From NCBI GenBank assembly GCA_902729315.2, contig LR746272.1, positions 4,471,037 through 4,535,036 on the forward strand: a DNA stretch of 64,000 nt, read 5' to 3'. A program made the translations under genes and the position numbers. The notes beneath the pieces were generated by a model, which did no database searches, was not told the origin of the DNA, and saw only the letters and a program-made list of their open reading frames with translations. How positions within the stretch are numbered: the first letter of the stretch is position 1; each line of letters starts with the position of its first letter. The DNA is from Spirodela intermedia (taxonomy: Eukaryota; Streptophyta; Magnoliopsida; Alismatales; Araceae). This document shows positions 37,185 to 49,643 of this stretch, in pieces.

Positions 37185-38947
37185 TGATAAGTCTTCATTA
37201 TCATGAGTTAATAATTAGTAAATAATATAGTTTTAGCCTTAACTCATGATAAATAGACTTATATTTGTGTTAAAGCATGAAAAGTGGTTTTCAGTTGATT
37301 AACGTGAATTTTTGGGTAATTATGTGATTTTATACGATTTTTACAGTCTTAGTTTTGAGATAAACGAAGAACAAGAAATAAAAATAAAAATATTGCAAAA
37401 TGGGGGGATCCGCCGGCCAGCCGGGCCCGCAAGCGGGTCGGAAGCGCAGTCGGGGAGTAGCCGCGAGCAGGGGGCTCGAGCGGCTTACTTGGATTGATAG
37501 GGGCACATGTGCGCCACTCCCCTTCCACGTCACCGGTGGTCAGCCGGCTGTGGGGCAAGGAGTGGTCGTACACGCGAGAGGACTTTGCGTAGAAAGCTAA
37601 CTTTACTATATAATCGCCCAAATAATCCGCGCACAACCGATGTGGGACTAAATCCACCTTGTTCAGGGGCGGGCGACCGCCGTGGGTTCGAATCCTCCCA
37701 GAGTCAAAATTCATATATTTTTAACTGATTATCGCGACTTTCCTGCAGATCGCCGGTGAAGGATTAAGCAACCGAAATCGCTGGATCATCGGCGAAAATC
37801 TCGTCAACGCGATTCGCGGAGCATTGCTACTAAAATTTCTGAACGATTCGCGATAAAAGGATCGCAATCCATCGAGTAAATCATCTCCGATTGATCGACG
37901 AACAAGCCGTCGTCGGGAAGAGGACGATCCGCCGGGAGATCAGTCGCCACCTCCTGAGAGCGTACCAGATGCGATGAAGAGCCTCCTCTTGCTGCGCGGA
38001 CCTGAGGATGAAGCTCCCTAACACGCGCCTCACCTCCATCCAGCCCCTCTCCGTCGGGTGACAGCCGCCGGAGAGCCGCAAAGTCGCCGTTTTTCCGCTC
38101 CGCCGGGTGACAGCCGCCGGAGACGATTCGACGACCCACTTCATTGGTCTCTAGACTTCGCGAGAAGATCTAGACATTGCCCACGTCGTCTTTGTCCAAG
38201 GAGAGCCTTCGAGGCCGTGGACACTGCACGACGACCCTCCCGAACGCTCAGGATTCCGGTGCATCGCCGACGCGTCGCCGTCGCGACGCCGGAACTCTGT
38301 TTTCCTGCTTTATCTAGAGATTGCCCAAGTCGTCTTTGTCCAAGGAGAGCCTTCGAGGCCGTGGACACTGCACGACGATCCTCCCGAACGCTCAGGATTT
38401 CGGTGCATCGCCGACGCATCGCCGTCGCGACACCGGAACTCTGTTTTCCTGCTTTCAATTTAATTTACACTTCATTTAGTGATACTTTGTTGATTTTTAT
38501 TTACCAAACTATACTTCGTTCAATTACGATTCTTCCGACTTTTACAGATCTTAATTTGATTAATTGAGTCATCTGTAATCGCCTACGTAAGAATCGCCGG
38601 GCGGAACTCTGTTTCCGCCTGATTCGCGTTCGCCGGGCGCTGACATCATCCTGACGTCCGCACCCTTATTTCCTTTTTTTGTGAATTTTAAATATATTTC
38701 CTTTTTATTTCCTAGTATAAAATTCGTAAGAAAATCGTACTCATTGAGAAAAATTCTGAATAATTACCAGATATTATATTACATCCCTGTTATCGACCTG
38801 GAAAATTACCACTATTTTTGAGATTTTTATTGAATTATAATTGATCTATTTATTTTGAAATACTTCTAATTATCCGAAAATTCGTATTTTCTAGTTTTAT
38901 AAATTTTAAATTTGCGTGATTTAACATACAACGACTGAGTCGCGTCA
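37185..38947 (+). repeat. Ath-NA1 5' LTR (two 144-bp units)
   Basis: It is 1763 bp, begins TGATAAGTCTTC and ends GAGTCGCGTCA. Two 144-bp units lie at about 38170-38457. TATATA (37607-37612) and the reverse-complement USE (37638-37648) are 25 nt apart. GGTTCGAATCC at 37685-37695 matches a polymerase III B box. Confidence 0.92.
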
Positions 38948-38952
38948 AATTT

Positions 38953-38970
38953 TGGCGTCGTTGCCGGGGA
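38953..38970 (+). other. Ath-NA1 primer-binding site
   Basis: TGGCGTCGTTGCCGGGGA differs by one base from the expected tRNA-Asp complement. It lies 5 nt after the LTR. Confidence 0.85.
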
Positions 38971-39163
38971 TGTATTGCATAATATTTAGTATTTTTCTGT
39001 TTTTCTCTTAGAGTACACAAAAAAAAAAAACTTTACTCTTGTTTTATTTTCTTTTTGCCGATTTTTATTAGAAAAAGGGAACGAAAAGAAGCACGGCAAG
39101 GACTGGAGCATCCTGAAGGAGGGTAACAGTTACTAACTTTTTCCCTCGAATTTATTGATTTTT

Positions 39164-41671
39164 ATGCATGGTAGAAGATCCTTGCATCCAAGGCTAGAAA
39201 ATCCTTTCATTATTTCATTCAAAAATAAAAATCCGAAAGAAAAATTAATTTTGATGGATCTTGAAGGAAGTACAGGTCAAACTGAGAACAATCCTATGGC
39301 CATGAAAAATCATTATATCCCTGATTCATTTCAAAGAGCATCTAATATTAGAGTCCCATTAGCACCCACTGTTAAATTCGAAATAAATCCAGGAATTTTT
39401 CAAATGCTCCCTAATTTTCATGGATTGCCTTTAGAGGAACCTCATCAGCACTTAGAAAAATTTCATATGGTCAGTGATTTAGTTAATCTCCCTCAAGTTA
39501 CACCGGAAATTATTAAGATGAAATTATTCCCTCATACACTTAGGGACAAAGCTAGTCATTGGCTATCCACATTGGATAGAGAATTAACTAGCTGGAAAGA
39601 TATAGAACAGGCCTTTCTTTGAAAATTTTATCCCTTAGGAAAAACTCAAAATATGAGAAAACATATATGGAGTTTTTCTCAAAGACCAGGAGAAACTTTG
39701 CATGAGACATGGGAAAAATTCAAAGATTTACTTAGAAAGTGTCCTCATCATGCTATACCCAAGTGGCAACTCAATAGAATTTTTTATGATGGATTATTAG
39801 AACAACATAGAAATATGGTTGATTCTATATGTGGAGGAGCTTTTATGGAGAAAACTCCTGATGAGATTTACAGTCTTTATGAGAATTTAAGTGAAAATTC
39901 TAGAGATCAAGCCTCTTTTGAATTATATGACAAGGAAATGAAGAGAGAAATTTATGAATTGCATCATGATGATGATTCTAAACTTAGAAATGAGGTTAAT
40001 CAGATTAATCAAAGATTAGAAAAAATTGATTTACTTATTGATAATATTAGAAAGCCTTTTAACCCTCAACTTAATTCGAATAGTACATGTCCTATGTATG
40101 GTGAAAATGATTATTCTGAACTTCAATGTTATAATTTAGATCAATCATTTCACCCTATGCAAGAACAAGTGCAAGTAGCTCACGGTTTTAATAGAAATAG
40201 GGAAAAATTTTCAAATTCTTATAATCCTAATTGGAGGAATAATTTTTCATGGAGAGACCCAAATAATATTCAAAATCCAGAAGCACTTAGACCCAATTCA
40301 AACTCTGAATTTCGTCCAAAACAAGAAAATAGATTGCAGAAAAATCAGCCCTCTCAAACCCAACCTGATGCTATGGAAATGATGCAGCAAATGAGCCAAA
40401 TGATGCAACAAACTATGAATCAAATGATGCAACAAATGATGCAGCACCAGAAACAATATATAGAGGCTCTTGAGAATAAGAGAGAAGAGGGACAGCTACC
40501 TAGTCAGCCCATAGAAAATTCAGAAAACTGTCCAACAGTAAGATTTCAGCAAGAAGAGTCTAGCTGGATAAATTTAGAAAAAAACCCACGAAATGAAAAT
40601 GTTAGGACAGTGAATATATTGAGTGAGAATATTTTACCTGATCCTTATTTCCAATTATTAGAAGAAATTGATGATCCATTAGAAGTAAATGAGAATATTA
40701 AGGCCAAAAATATAGTAGCAGAAAATTTGAATAAAATCATTTATTGCTCACAATTGATGAATGAATATAGTGAGGATGATGAGGAGAAAGAACCCTTAGA
40801 TGAAGAAACAGCGACTGATCATAGAAAAATCATCCAAATTTCAGTAGAAGGGAGTAAGGACAGAAATGAAGAAAAATATATTTCAGGGGAGGAAAAATCA
40901 ATTGATTTGGGAGATGTAGGAGACGAAATTAATGAATCTAATCATAATTTTGCAGCCATGGATGTTGATTGTGAGGATGATGATGTATATCATATACCAA
41001 AATTAAAAGATAGCTCTTGGGAAGATGAAGAATTTGATGAGTTGAGAAACGAAAAGCTAGAAAAAGAATTGATTCAACTAATGGGAACAAGCAAAAATAA
41101 TAGATGTGAATATAGAAATAATTTTGGAGGAGAAAATTTGAATTTTACTGAATTCATTAGATCTGAGATTAAAGAAGACAATCCTTCCATCCTTCAAAAC
41201 CCACAGCCCATTAGAATTATTTCTAAGCTTGAAATATTTCACTCCTCACAAATTGAACAAATATGTATGGAAGATAAAATGGAGCAGGGAAAGATTATGC
41301 AGATAAAAGAAGACATTAAGAAATGGGTGAGTGGAAGAATTAGAGATACCAATTTAGATGAAAAAATTTTAGATTGGGCAAGAGCTAATCTGAAAATTAT
41401 ACGGCCTGATCACATTTTATGGTTTATTAATAGAAAGTATTTATTAATGAATGAGAGCCTAACAAAACAAGATAGAAATAAGGAAAGATTCTTTTCAAAA
41501 TGGAAATATTATTTTTGGGAAAATTTTGTTAATTTCCATTTTGTTTTGGCTGAAAGTATGTCAAGGTATATATATGAAGTATATGAATTTATGCTAAATC
41601 TGAAAAAGAATATCATAAAACTTACCTTGGGATACAAATATATTTTGATGGCCATAGATCAGCTTATATGA
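39164..41671 (+). CDS. gag: Gag fused to an unrecognised C-terminal region (one in-frame stop)
   Basis: The frame starts at ATG 39164 (MHGRRSLHP) and has 836 codons, with one TGA at 39620-39622 (codon 153). Ath-1 has CAA there, so it is a point change. Residues up to about 490 are Athila gag. They include FHGLPLEEPHQHLEKF, MEKTPDEIYSLYENLSEN, the degenerate knuckle CPMYGENDYSELQC and the Met/Gln-rich MEMMQQMSQMMQQ. After LPDPY (about 40635) it leaves the autonomous copies. There is an acidic stretch (YSEDDEEKEPLDEE) and then about 210 residues rich in Lys, Ile and aromatics, including DEKILDWARANLKIIRPDHI and FFSKWKYYFWENFVNFHF. I recognise no domain there. Ath-NA2 carries the same region, so it is a family trait. 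It could be diverged from an Athila env-like frame or be captured sequence. Confidence 0.78.
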
Positions 41672-43312
41672 TATAAGAGTTGTCCAGCTGGAGACATTAA
41701 ATTCAGCACTACATGGGAGGCAACCCATGGTTTTTATTTCATTCTGTTTGATTTTTTTTTAAGCTCTGTTTTTCTTAGAATTTCGCAGTACTTGTTTCTG
41801 TATTTGTTTTTCTGTCGAAAAAGTGCAGGAGGAGTGTAAGATGAAGTGGAAAATTAAAAACAAGGTTGAGGTGATGTCTTTCTGAGCTTCATCATTTATG
41901 AAAATATTTTTAATGCTTAACTTTGCAGATATGCATGCTTCACTTGAAAATTATATTTTCTGCATATTCTGTTTCGAGTTTTCTGTGTCATTGAGGACAA
42001 TGTCATTTTTAAGTTGGGGGGTGAAGTATTCATTATTAATTTATGCTGTAGGACGATTAAGAACATGTGTTTGCATTTTATTCAACTTAGAACAGCAACT
42101 AAAAAAATAAAAATAAAATAAAATTCGGAAAAACTGCAACATCTATTTTCTGGTTTTCTGTCAGGAACAACAGACTGTCAAAAACAGCAGATGAAAAAAC
42201 AACCCGAAATTTGAAATTCTAGAGACCCTTTTCTCACATTTCAATCCCGTAGACATATATTACTGAAATTCGAAATTACAGCTATAAAGAAGATAGTTTT
42301 GATTTATTTTTGACAAATTTATTGCTGCTAAAATAGAACTGAAAACAGAAAACAGAACTGTCAGAACTATCTAATTTACAAATTCCTTACATCATATTGC
42401 ATGCATGAAAAATTAAATCAATTAGATTGATTGATACCAAAAGATACTAGGAAGATTATTATTGAGTCAAAAGAATGATCTAGTAGCATGAAATGTTGGA
42501 ATACTTCTTGGATACATGATAGATAACATGGATTTGATTTTACAGATTTTCACTTCATGATCTTGATGGATAATATTTACTTGATGTGAAAATTTGATTG
42601 ATCATTTGAGTTTAATGGAGATTTTTGCACCCTAATCTATAGGACTTGTGAGGAGAAATCACTTATTTCAAAAAAAAAAAAAAGAAAAAAAAAAGAGAGA
42701 GCAATGTGAAAAATCTAGAAACGAAGAGTACACATGGAGGGTGTGAGACATCATTCTCATTGTCGAAAATCGTGCATAGAAAAACACTTGTTGCAAAATA
42801 AGTGGATAAAGTGAAAGCCTTGAAAATGAAGAGTACACATGGAGGGTGTGAGACATCATTCTTATTGTCGAAATTTGTTTACAGGAAAAGCTACTTATCC
42901 ACTATATATAAAAAAAAAAAAAAAAAAGAAGGAAGAAATATAGTTCAAACTTCAAAAATTAAGTCATAGAAAAAGGTAAATGTAGGATCAATATTATTCT
43001 TGGATGAGTATTGATAATTGGAACATCTTGTAAATACATCTATGAGTGAAGAAGTGATAAAGATGTGAATAGAAGAAGTGAAGTCTAGATTGTTAGTCCA
43101 AGGAGTGTTTAAACATATTCCAAGGAGTGTTTAAACATTTAAGCGCTTGACATCATTCTTAAATACTTGATATAAGAATCCAAAGTGTTTAAAGGTGCAT
43201 CATTTCTAATTGTATTTCTTTTCTGTATTGAAATATGATGTTTGAGATTTGTAAATTTTTATTTTTGTAATTCCATTGCTAAGGGACTAGCAATGATTTA
43301 ACTTGGGGGGTG
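41672..43312 (+). other. Ath-NA1 3' spacer and polypurine tracts
   Basis: It matches Ath-2 from about 21680. It has an internal polypurine run AAGTTGGGGGGTGAAG (about 42011) after ATTGAGGACAAT. A 105-bp tandem duplication (starts 42723 and 42828) and A-rich runs at 42670 and 42910 follow. The terminal polypurine tract is ACTTGGGGGGTG at 43301-43312. Confidence 0.8.
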
Positions 43313-45229
43313 TGATAAGTCTTCATTATCATGAGTTAATAATTAGTAAATAATATAGTTTTAGCCTTAACTCATGATAAATAGACTTATATTTGTGTTA
43401 AAGCATGAAAAGTGGTTTTCAGTTGATTAACGTGAATTTTTGGGTAATTATGTGATTTTATACGATTTTTACAGTTTTAGTTTTGAGATAAATGAAGAAC
43501 AAGAAATAAAAATAAAAATATTGCAAAATGGGAGGATCCGCCGGCCAGCCGGGCCCGCAAGTGGGTCGGAAGCGCAGTCGGAGAGTAGCCGCGAGCAGGG
43601 GCTCGAGCGGCTTGCTTGGGGATCGATAGGGGCACGTGTGCGCCACTCCCCTTCCACGTCACCAGTGGTCAGCCAGCTGTGGGGCAAGGAGTGGTCGTAC
43701 ACGCGAAAGGACTTTGCCTAGAAAGCTAACTTTACTATATATTCGCCCGAATAATCCGCGCACAACCGATGTGGGACTAAATCCACCTTGTTCAGGGGGC
43801 GACCGCCGCGGGTTCGAATCCTCCCAGAGTCAAAATTCATATATTTTTAACTGATTATCGCGACTTTCCTGCAGATCGCCGGTGAAGGATTAAGCAACCG
43901 AAATCGCTGGATCATCGGCGAAAATCTCGTCAACGCGATTCGCGGAGCATTGCTACTAAAACTTCTGAACGATTCGCGATAAAAGGATCGCAATCCATCG
44001 CAATCCATCGAGTAAATCATCTCCGATTGATCGACGAACAAGCCGTCGTCGGGAAGAGGACGATCCGCCGAGAGACCAGTCGCCACCTCCTGAGAGCGTA
44101 CCAGATGCGATGAAGAGCCTCCTCTTGCTGCGCGGACCTGAGGATGAAGCTCCCTAACACGCGCCTCACCTCCATCCAGCCCCTCTCCGTCGAGTGACAG
44201 CTGCCGGAGAGCCGCAAAGTCGCCGTTTTTCCGCTCCGCCGGGTGACAGCCGCCGGAGACGATTCGACGACCCACTTCATTGGTCTCTAGACTTCGCGAG
44301 AAGATCTAGAGATTGCCCACGTCATCTTTGTCCAAGGAGAGCCTTCGAGGCCGTGGACACTGCACGACGACCCTCCCGAACGCTCAGGATTCCGGTGCAT
44401 CGCCGACGCGTCGCCGTCGTGACGCCGGAACTCTGTTTTCCTGCTTTATCTAGAGATTGCCCACGTCGTCTTTGTCCAAGGAGAGCCTTCGAGGTCGTGG
44501 ACACTGCACAACGACCCTCCCGAACGCTCAGGATTCCGGTGCATCGCCGACGCGTCGCCGTCGCGACGCCGGAACTCTGTTTTCCTGCTTTATCTAGAGA
44601 TTGCCCACGTCGTCTTTGTCCAAGGAGAGCCTTCGAGGCCGTGGACACTGCACGACGACCCTCCCGAACGCTCAGGATTCCGGTGCATCGCCGACGCGTC
44701 GCCGTCGCGATGCCGGAACTCTGTTTTCTTGCTTTCAATTTAATTTACGCTTCATTTAGTGATACTTTGTTGATTTTTATTTACCAAACTATACTTCGTT
44801 CAATTACGATTCTTCCGGCTTTTACAGATCTTAATTTGATTAATTGAGTCGTCTGTAATCGCCTATGTAAGAATCGCCGGGCGGAACTCTGTTTCCGCCT
44901 GATTCGCGTTCGTCGGGCGCTGACATCATCCTGACGTCCGCACCCTTATTTCCTTTTTTTTTGTGAATTTTAAATATATTTCCTTTTTATTTCCTAGTAT
45001 AAAATTCGTAAGAAAATCGTACTCATTGAGAAAAATTCTGAATAATTACCAGATATTATATTACATCCCTGTGATCGACCTGGAAAATTACCACTAATTT
45101 TCGGATTTGTATTGAATTAAAATTGATATATTTATTTTGAAATACTTTTAAATATCTGAAAATTCGTATTTTCTAGTTTTATAAATTTTATATTTGCATG
45201 ATTTAATATACAACGACTGAGTCACGTCA
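43313..45229 (+). repeat. Ath-NA1 3' LTR (three 144-bp units)
   Basis: It is 1917 bp, begins TGATAAGTCTTC and ends GAGTCACGTCA. The GGAACTCTG point recurs at 44427, 44571 and 44715, a period of 144. The 5' LTR has only two units. TATATA (43736-43741) and reverse USE (43767-43777) are 25 nt apart. Confidence 0.92.
43315..43390. repeat. Conserved inverted repeat at the LTR 5' end
   Basis: ATAAGTC and ATCATGAGTTAA on the left pair with TTAACTCATGAT and GACTTAT on the right, with a loop of about 30 nt. The same arms occur at the same end of nearly every LTR in the window, including 14543, 24827, 37185 and 49644, and reversed at the right ends of the - strand copies. Confidence 0.75.
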
Positions 45230-46248
45230 GCTCTCCTTAGACAAAGACGACGTGGGCAATCTCTAGATCTTCTCGCGAAGTCTAGAGATCAATGAAGTGG
45301 GTCGTCGAATCGTCTCTAGCGGCTGTCACCCGGCGGAGCGGAAAAACGGCAACTTTGCGGCTCTCCGGCGGCTGTCACCCGACAGAGAGGAGCTGGATGG
45401 AGGTGGGGCGCATGTCAGGGAGCTTCATCCTCAGGTCCACACAGCAAAAGGAGGCTCTTCATCGCATCTGGTACGCTCTTAGGAGGTGGCGACTCTCCTC
45501 CCGGCAGATTGTCCTCTTCCTGACGACGGCTTGTTCGTCGATCAATCAAAGAGGATTTACTCGATGGATTTGCGATCCTTTTATCGCGAATCGTTTAGCA
45601 ATTTTAGTAGCAATGCTTCACGAATCGTGTTGACGAGATTTTCGCCGATGATCCAGCAATTCTCATTGCTTAATCCTTCACCGGCGATCTGCAGGAAAGT
45701 CACAATAATTAGATAAAAATATATGAATTTTGACTCTGAAAGGATTCGAACCCGTGCCGGTCGCCCTGCCTATGAGGAAGGTGTGACACGGGTTTAGTCC
45801 CACATCAGTTGTGCGCCGATTTTTCGGGCAAATATATAGTAATGTTAACTTTCTCTCGCGTGTACGACCACTCCTTGCCCCACAGCCAGCTGGCCACCGG
45901 TGACATGGAAGGGGACTGGCGCACATGTGCCCCTATCGGTCTAAGCTAAGCCGCTCGAGCCCCTTCTCGTGGCTACTCTTCGACTACGCTTTTGACCCAT
46001 TTGCGGGCCCGGCTGGCCAGCGAGTCCCCTCATTTTGCAATATTTTTTATTTTTATTTCTTGTTCTTCATTTATCTCAAAGGTAAGACTATAAAAATCAT
46101 ATAAAATCACATAATTACCCAAAAATTCACGTTAATCAATTGAAAACTAAAAATCATTCTTTAACACAAATATAAGTCTATTTATCATGAGTTAAGGCTA
46201 AAACTATATTATTTACTAATTATTAACTCATGATAATGAAGACTTATC
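45230..46248 (-). repeat. LTR fragment, left part missing
   Basis: Its right edge GACTTATCA is intact. The left side starts within the CTCTCCTTAGACAAAGACGACG segment, so about 600 bp is missing. It abuts the 3' LTR of Ath-NA1. It had inserted in another LTR (46249 onward) and the following ACGAT is host LTR sequence, the expected single remaining copy of a duplication. Confidence 0.82.
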
Positions 46249-47111
46249 AACGATCTACTAGGAGACGAGTTGTCACCTCCTGAGAGTGTACCGGATGCGA
46301 TGAAGAGCCTCCTCTTGCTATGCAGACCTGAGGATGAAGCTCCCTGACACGTGCCCCACCTTCATCCAGCTCCTCTCCATCGAGTGACAACAATCAAAGA
46401 GCTACAAAGTCATCATTTTTCCACTCTACTCGGTGACAGTCGCCAGAGACGATTTGACTACCCATTTTGTTGATCTCTAGACTTCACAAGGAGATCTAGA
46501 GATTGCCCATATCGTTCTTGTCTAAGGAGAGCCTTCGAGGCTATAGACACTATATGACAATCCTCCCAAGCGCTCAAGATTCTAGTACATTGTTGATGCA
46601 TCACTACTGCAACATCGGAACTTTATTTTCTTGCTTTCAACTTACTATCCACCTCATTTAGTCATAATTTGTGTGATTTAAATTTACTAAGATATACTTC
46701 GTTCAATTACAATTCTTTTGGCTTTTACAGATCTTAATTTCATCAATTAAATCTTCTGTAATCACTTATATAAGAATCGTCGGGTGGAACTCTATTTTTG
46801 CCCAATTCGCATTCATTGGGTGCTGACATCATCATGACATCTTCACCCTTCTTTCCTTTTTTCGTAAATTTTAAATATATTTATAGAAAACATTTTCTTT
46901 GTAAAAAATTATGAATAATTACTAGATATTATATTACATCCCTATGATTGACTTAGAAAATTACCACTATTTTTGAAAATTTTATTGAATTAGAATTGAT
47001 ATATTTGTTTAGAAATAGTTCTAAATATCTTAAAATTCATATTTTCTAATTTTATAAATTTTATAAATTTTAAATATGCATGATTTACTATACAACAACT
47101 AAGTCACGTCA
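46249..47111 (+). repeat. Degenerate LTR, 3' half
   Basis: It starts inside the segment that reads ACGATCCGCCGGGAGACCAG in other copies and ends AAGTCACGTCA at 47111. Many C-to-T and G-to-A changes mark it as older. No primer site follows, so it is solo or truncated. Confidence 0.78.
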
Positions 47112-48430
47112 GGCATTGTCACATGTCAAGTAAGTAACACAACCTAGATGAGGAGGATCGATTGATGCTAAAGTTGTTGAATTAGGGATGCTTTTAGATA
47201 AGACTGAAAAGGATAGCCCAAACTTAGAGCCTTTTAGTAGATGAATTGGCCATCCACACTAGCTCTGAAGGTTAAGCATCTTCAATTGATCATGAAACAT
47301 CCCCATGAATGTAGTGCTCTAGCTTTTATCATAGTGAGATGAATTGTCTAGTGATGCCAATTCATGGAAAGAATATATAGATGTCATGTCCATTTATGAA
47401 TAATGGGCAAGGTCATTAGGGTAAATTCAGCCACCATTTTCCCCTTTTTAACACTACTACTTATAGTATATGTTCTTTTCCTCCTTTTTCTGGAGAGTTT
47501 AGGAGGAACCAAAAATAGTTCCATCATCCTCATGATTCGATGCAGCAGCAAAGTGGCTCCAAGCCAATATCAATAGAGGAACTTTGCTTGAATAACATAC
47601 CAGCAGGTTCCATATGCAACAACTACATCACCACAGCTAGCTCTAGTCATGTGACATAGGGTATGTTCTCTCAACTAATGGTGAAATTAGTTGAGATGAA
47701 CAAAAATACACAGGAGTTGGTGGTGGAGAATCGTGAGATGAAGTCATGATTAGATGAGAGTTTAGAACTCTCATGCAACCATTTTAGATTAGAGAACTTA
47801 AAATAGGAAGGGGAAGAAAGTTGAGTTTTCTGATCAACTTCCTTCCTAGCCAACTGCAAAGTTAAGGAACATCAGATCCTTGTCAAGCCAGCCCCACAAT
47901 GTGAACAAAGTTCACATTGGAGATGACACTTTAGAGGATGGTGTGACATCATCCCAAAAGTAGTTTATCATCATTTTAAATTAGAGGACTAACACCCCCT
48001 ACTTATTGAGCTCTAGTTAGTAGATGGGTCAGTTAGATAGCCCCATGACATCATGGAGGATGTGATCGTGTGTGTCGAGAGTTGATACTATCCAATAGAT
48101 TTTATAGTAGCATATATGAAGGTCAAAAAGAAGCTTAGTCAAGCTCCCATTATCTTAGGGAGTCCATTCTTAGCCACTACCTGAGCCATGACTGACTAGG
48201 AGAAAGGAGAGGTAGAGCTGAAGGTTGGTGACTAGAAGATGAAGCTGAATATAACCAAATTAATGAAGGATCCTACTCATGCTTCAAAAAGATGTAGGAG
48301 TCATTCACATCTTGGAGGACTCAGAGGATTAAATTAAAGAAATAATGACACGAATTGAGAAAGTTGATCTAGAGGAGTCGAAGGAGGATTTTTTTTGTTG
48401 ACTTAAGGATAGAGTTGAAGCTTCTATCAT
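47112..48430 (+). pseudogene. Degenerate gypsy gag-protease relic
   Basis: No long frame survives. At about 48080-48170 the sequence reads YYPIDFIVAYMKVKKK and APIILGSPFLAT, the C-terminal protease motif of Athila/Tat-type elements (ILGRPFL). Upstream (about 47490-47780) is a Gln/Asn-rich, gag-like stretch with many stops. It is not one of the Ath copies described above and is more decayed. The exact ends are unknown. Confidence 0.55.
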
Positions 48431-48930
48431 TGATGTGACTTAATCATTGCATAATAAATCATGCAAATTTAAAATTTATAAAACTAGAAAATACTAATTT
48501 TTATATTTTTAGAAATATTTAAGAAAAAATAAACTAATTATAATTAGATAAGAGGTCAAAGAAAGTCAAAGTTGTGACCTTGCAACAACAATTGCTAGAA
48601 TTTTGTGTATTTGAGAAGATTATCGTGCAATGTCTATGGCTTCAAAGGCTCTCTTTAGATTAAGACAATAAGAACAATCTTTAGATATTCTTATAAATAC
48701 TAAAAATCAATGAAATGGGTTATCAAATTATCTCTAGTGGTTGTCATCTGACAGAGCAAAAAAATAATAATTTTGTGAATCTCTAGTGGCTGTCACATGA
48801 TGGTAATAAATTGGATGGAGGTAGGGTGTATCTTAAGGAGCTTTATTCTCAAGTTTATTTAGTAAAAGGAGGCTCTTCATCGCATCTGGTACGCTCTCAA
48901 GAGGTACCGACTCCTCTCCCAATAGATTAT
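48431..48930 (-). repeat. Degenerate LTR remnant
   Basis: It starts TGATGTGACTTAATC. It keeps AAATTTATAAAACTAGAAAATAC-like sequence (two shorter matches), then a large internal deletion near 48550. It resumes near 48596 with segments that match the 144-bp unit and the CTGTCAC motifs. It ends near 48930. Confidence 0.7.
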
Positions 48931-49643
48931 TGATGATCTCAATTTAGAGGTTAAATATGTCATCGTGATGTAACTAAGTTCATGCAAATAATACTTATAA
49001 AACCTCAATCTTTGATTTAGTATGAATAAAGGTTAATCCTCAAGGAGCATGAGTAATGAGAGTAATAATTTTAATTATTTTATTTCTTATAAATATATAC
49101 ATATACTTAAGATTGTGAAGGGCAGAATTAAATCTCAAAAAGGTGAAGACAAGATAAATAAAAAGTGTGGTGAAAGAGAGAGTAAATGATAAAACTAGTT
49201 TTGAACAAGGACCTAGATCTTTCACAAACCTCATTATGCGTCAGTCCTAGGCTGAGTACTGCTTGATCTATGATGACATTAATGTGCTTCAGGTATTTTC
49301 TTCTCCATGATGATCTTGGGCACAAGAATTTTTCTTCTTTTTCCTACCACTAGCCACTATTAGAGAGAGAGCCAAAAAACTTCCTCCAAGAGAGGGGCAA
49401 GAGGACTTAAACCTCTAGAGAATTAAGCCCCTCTAATAGACAATTATGATTAATACACAACTCTCTTGATAGATGGCTCAAATTCTTCTATGAGGGCAGT
49501 GCTCTAATCGTCCTCTTAGTCTCATCTTAAGGCGCCCTAAGATGGGTGGCCTAAATCTCATCTCTTGATAGCCCATTTACATTCAAATAGGCTAAGTCAA
49601 GATCATGTGCCACTTAGGGTTCAAATAGGATTGACTAAGATGA
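48931..49643. other. Unassigned sequence
   Basis: I recognise no gene or element here. Short antisense frames of about 65 codons (49040-49325) have no familiar motif. The stretch is flanked by LTRs on both sides and is probably older repeat or host intergenic DNA. Confidence 0.4.

Larger units (their letters stand above)
37185..45229 (+). mobile_element. Ath-NA1: non-autonomous Athila derivative lacking pol
   Basis: Parts are 5' LTR 37185-38947, primer site 38953-38970, a long gag-plus-unknown frame 39164-41671, 3' spacer 41672-43312 and 3' LTR 43313-45229. No protease, RT, RNase H or integrase is present. The internal region is 4.4 kb. LTR, primer site, gag and spacer match Ath-2, so it could be packaged and copied by that family's enzymes. 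It has no target duplication (ACCAG on the left, GCTCT on the right), and its LTRs differ in 144-bp unit number. Confidence 0.85.

Noticed and set aside
41690-43312. Envelope-like gene in the Athila 3' region
   Set aside because: Only short frames are present and no signal peptide or membrane anchor can be supported. The region looks non-coding.
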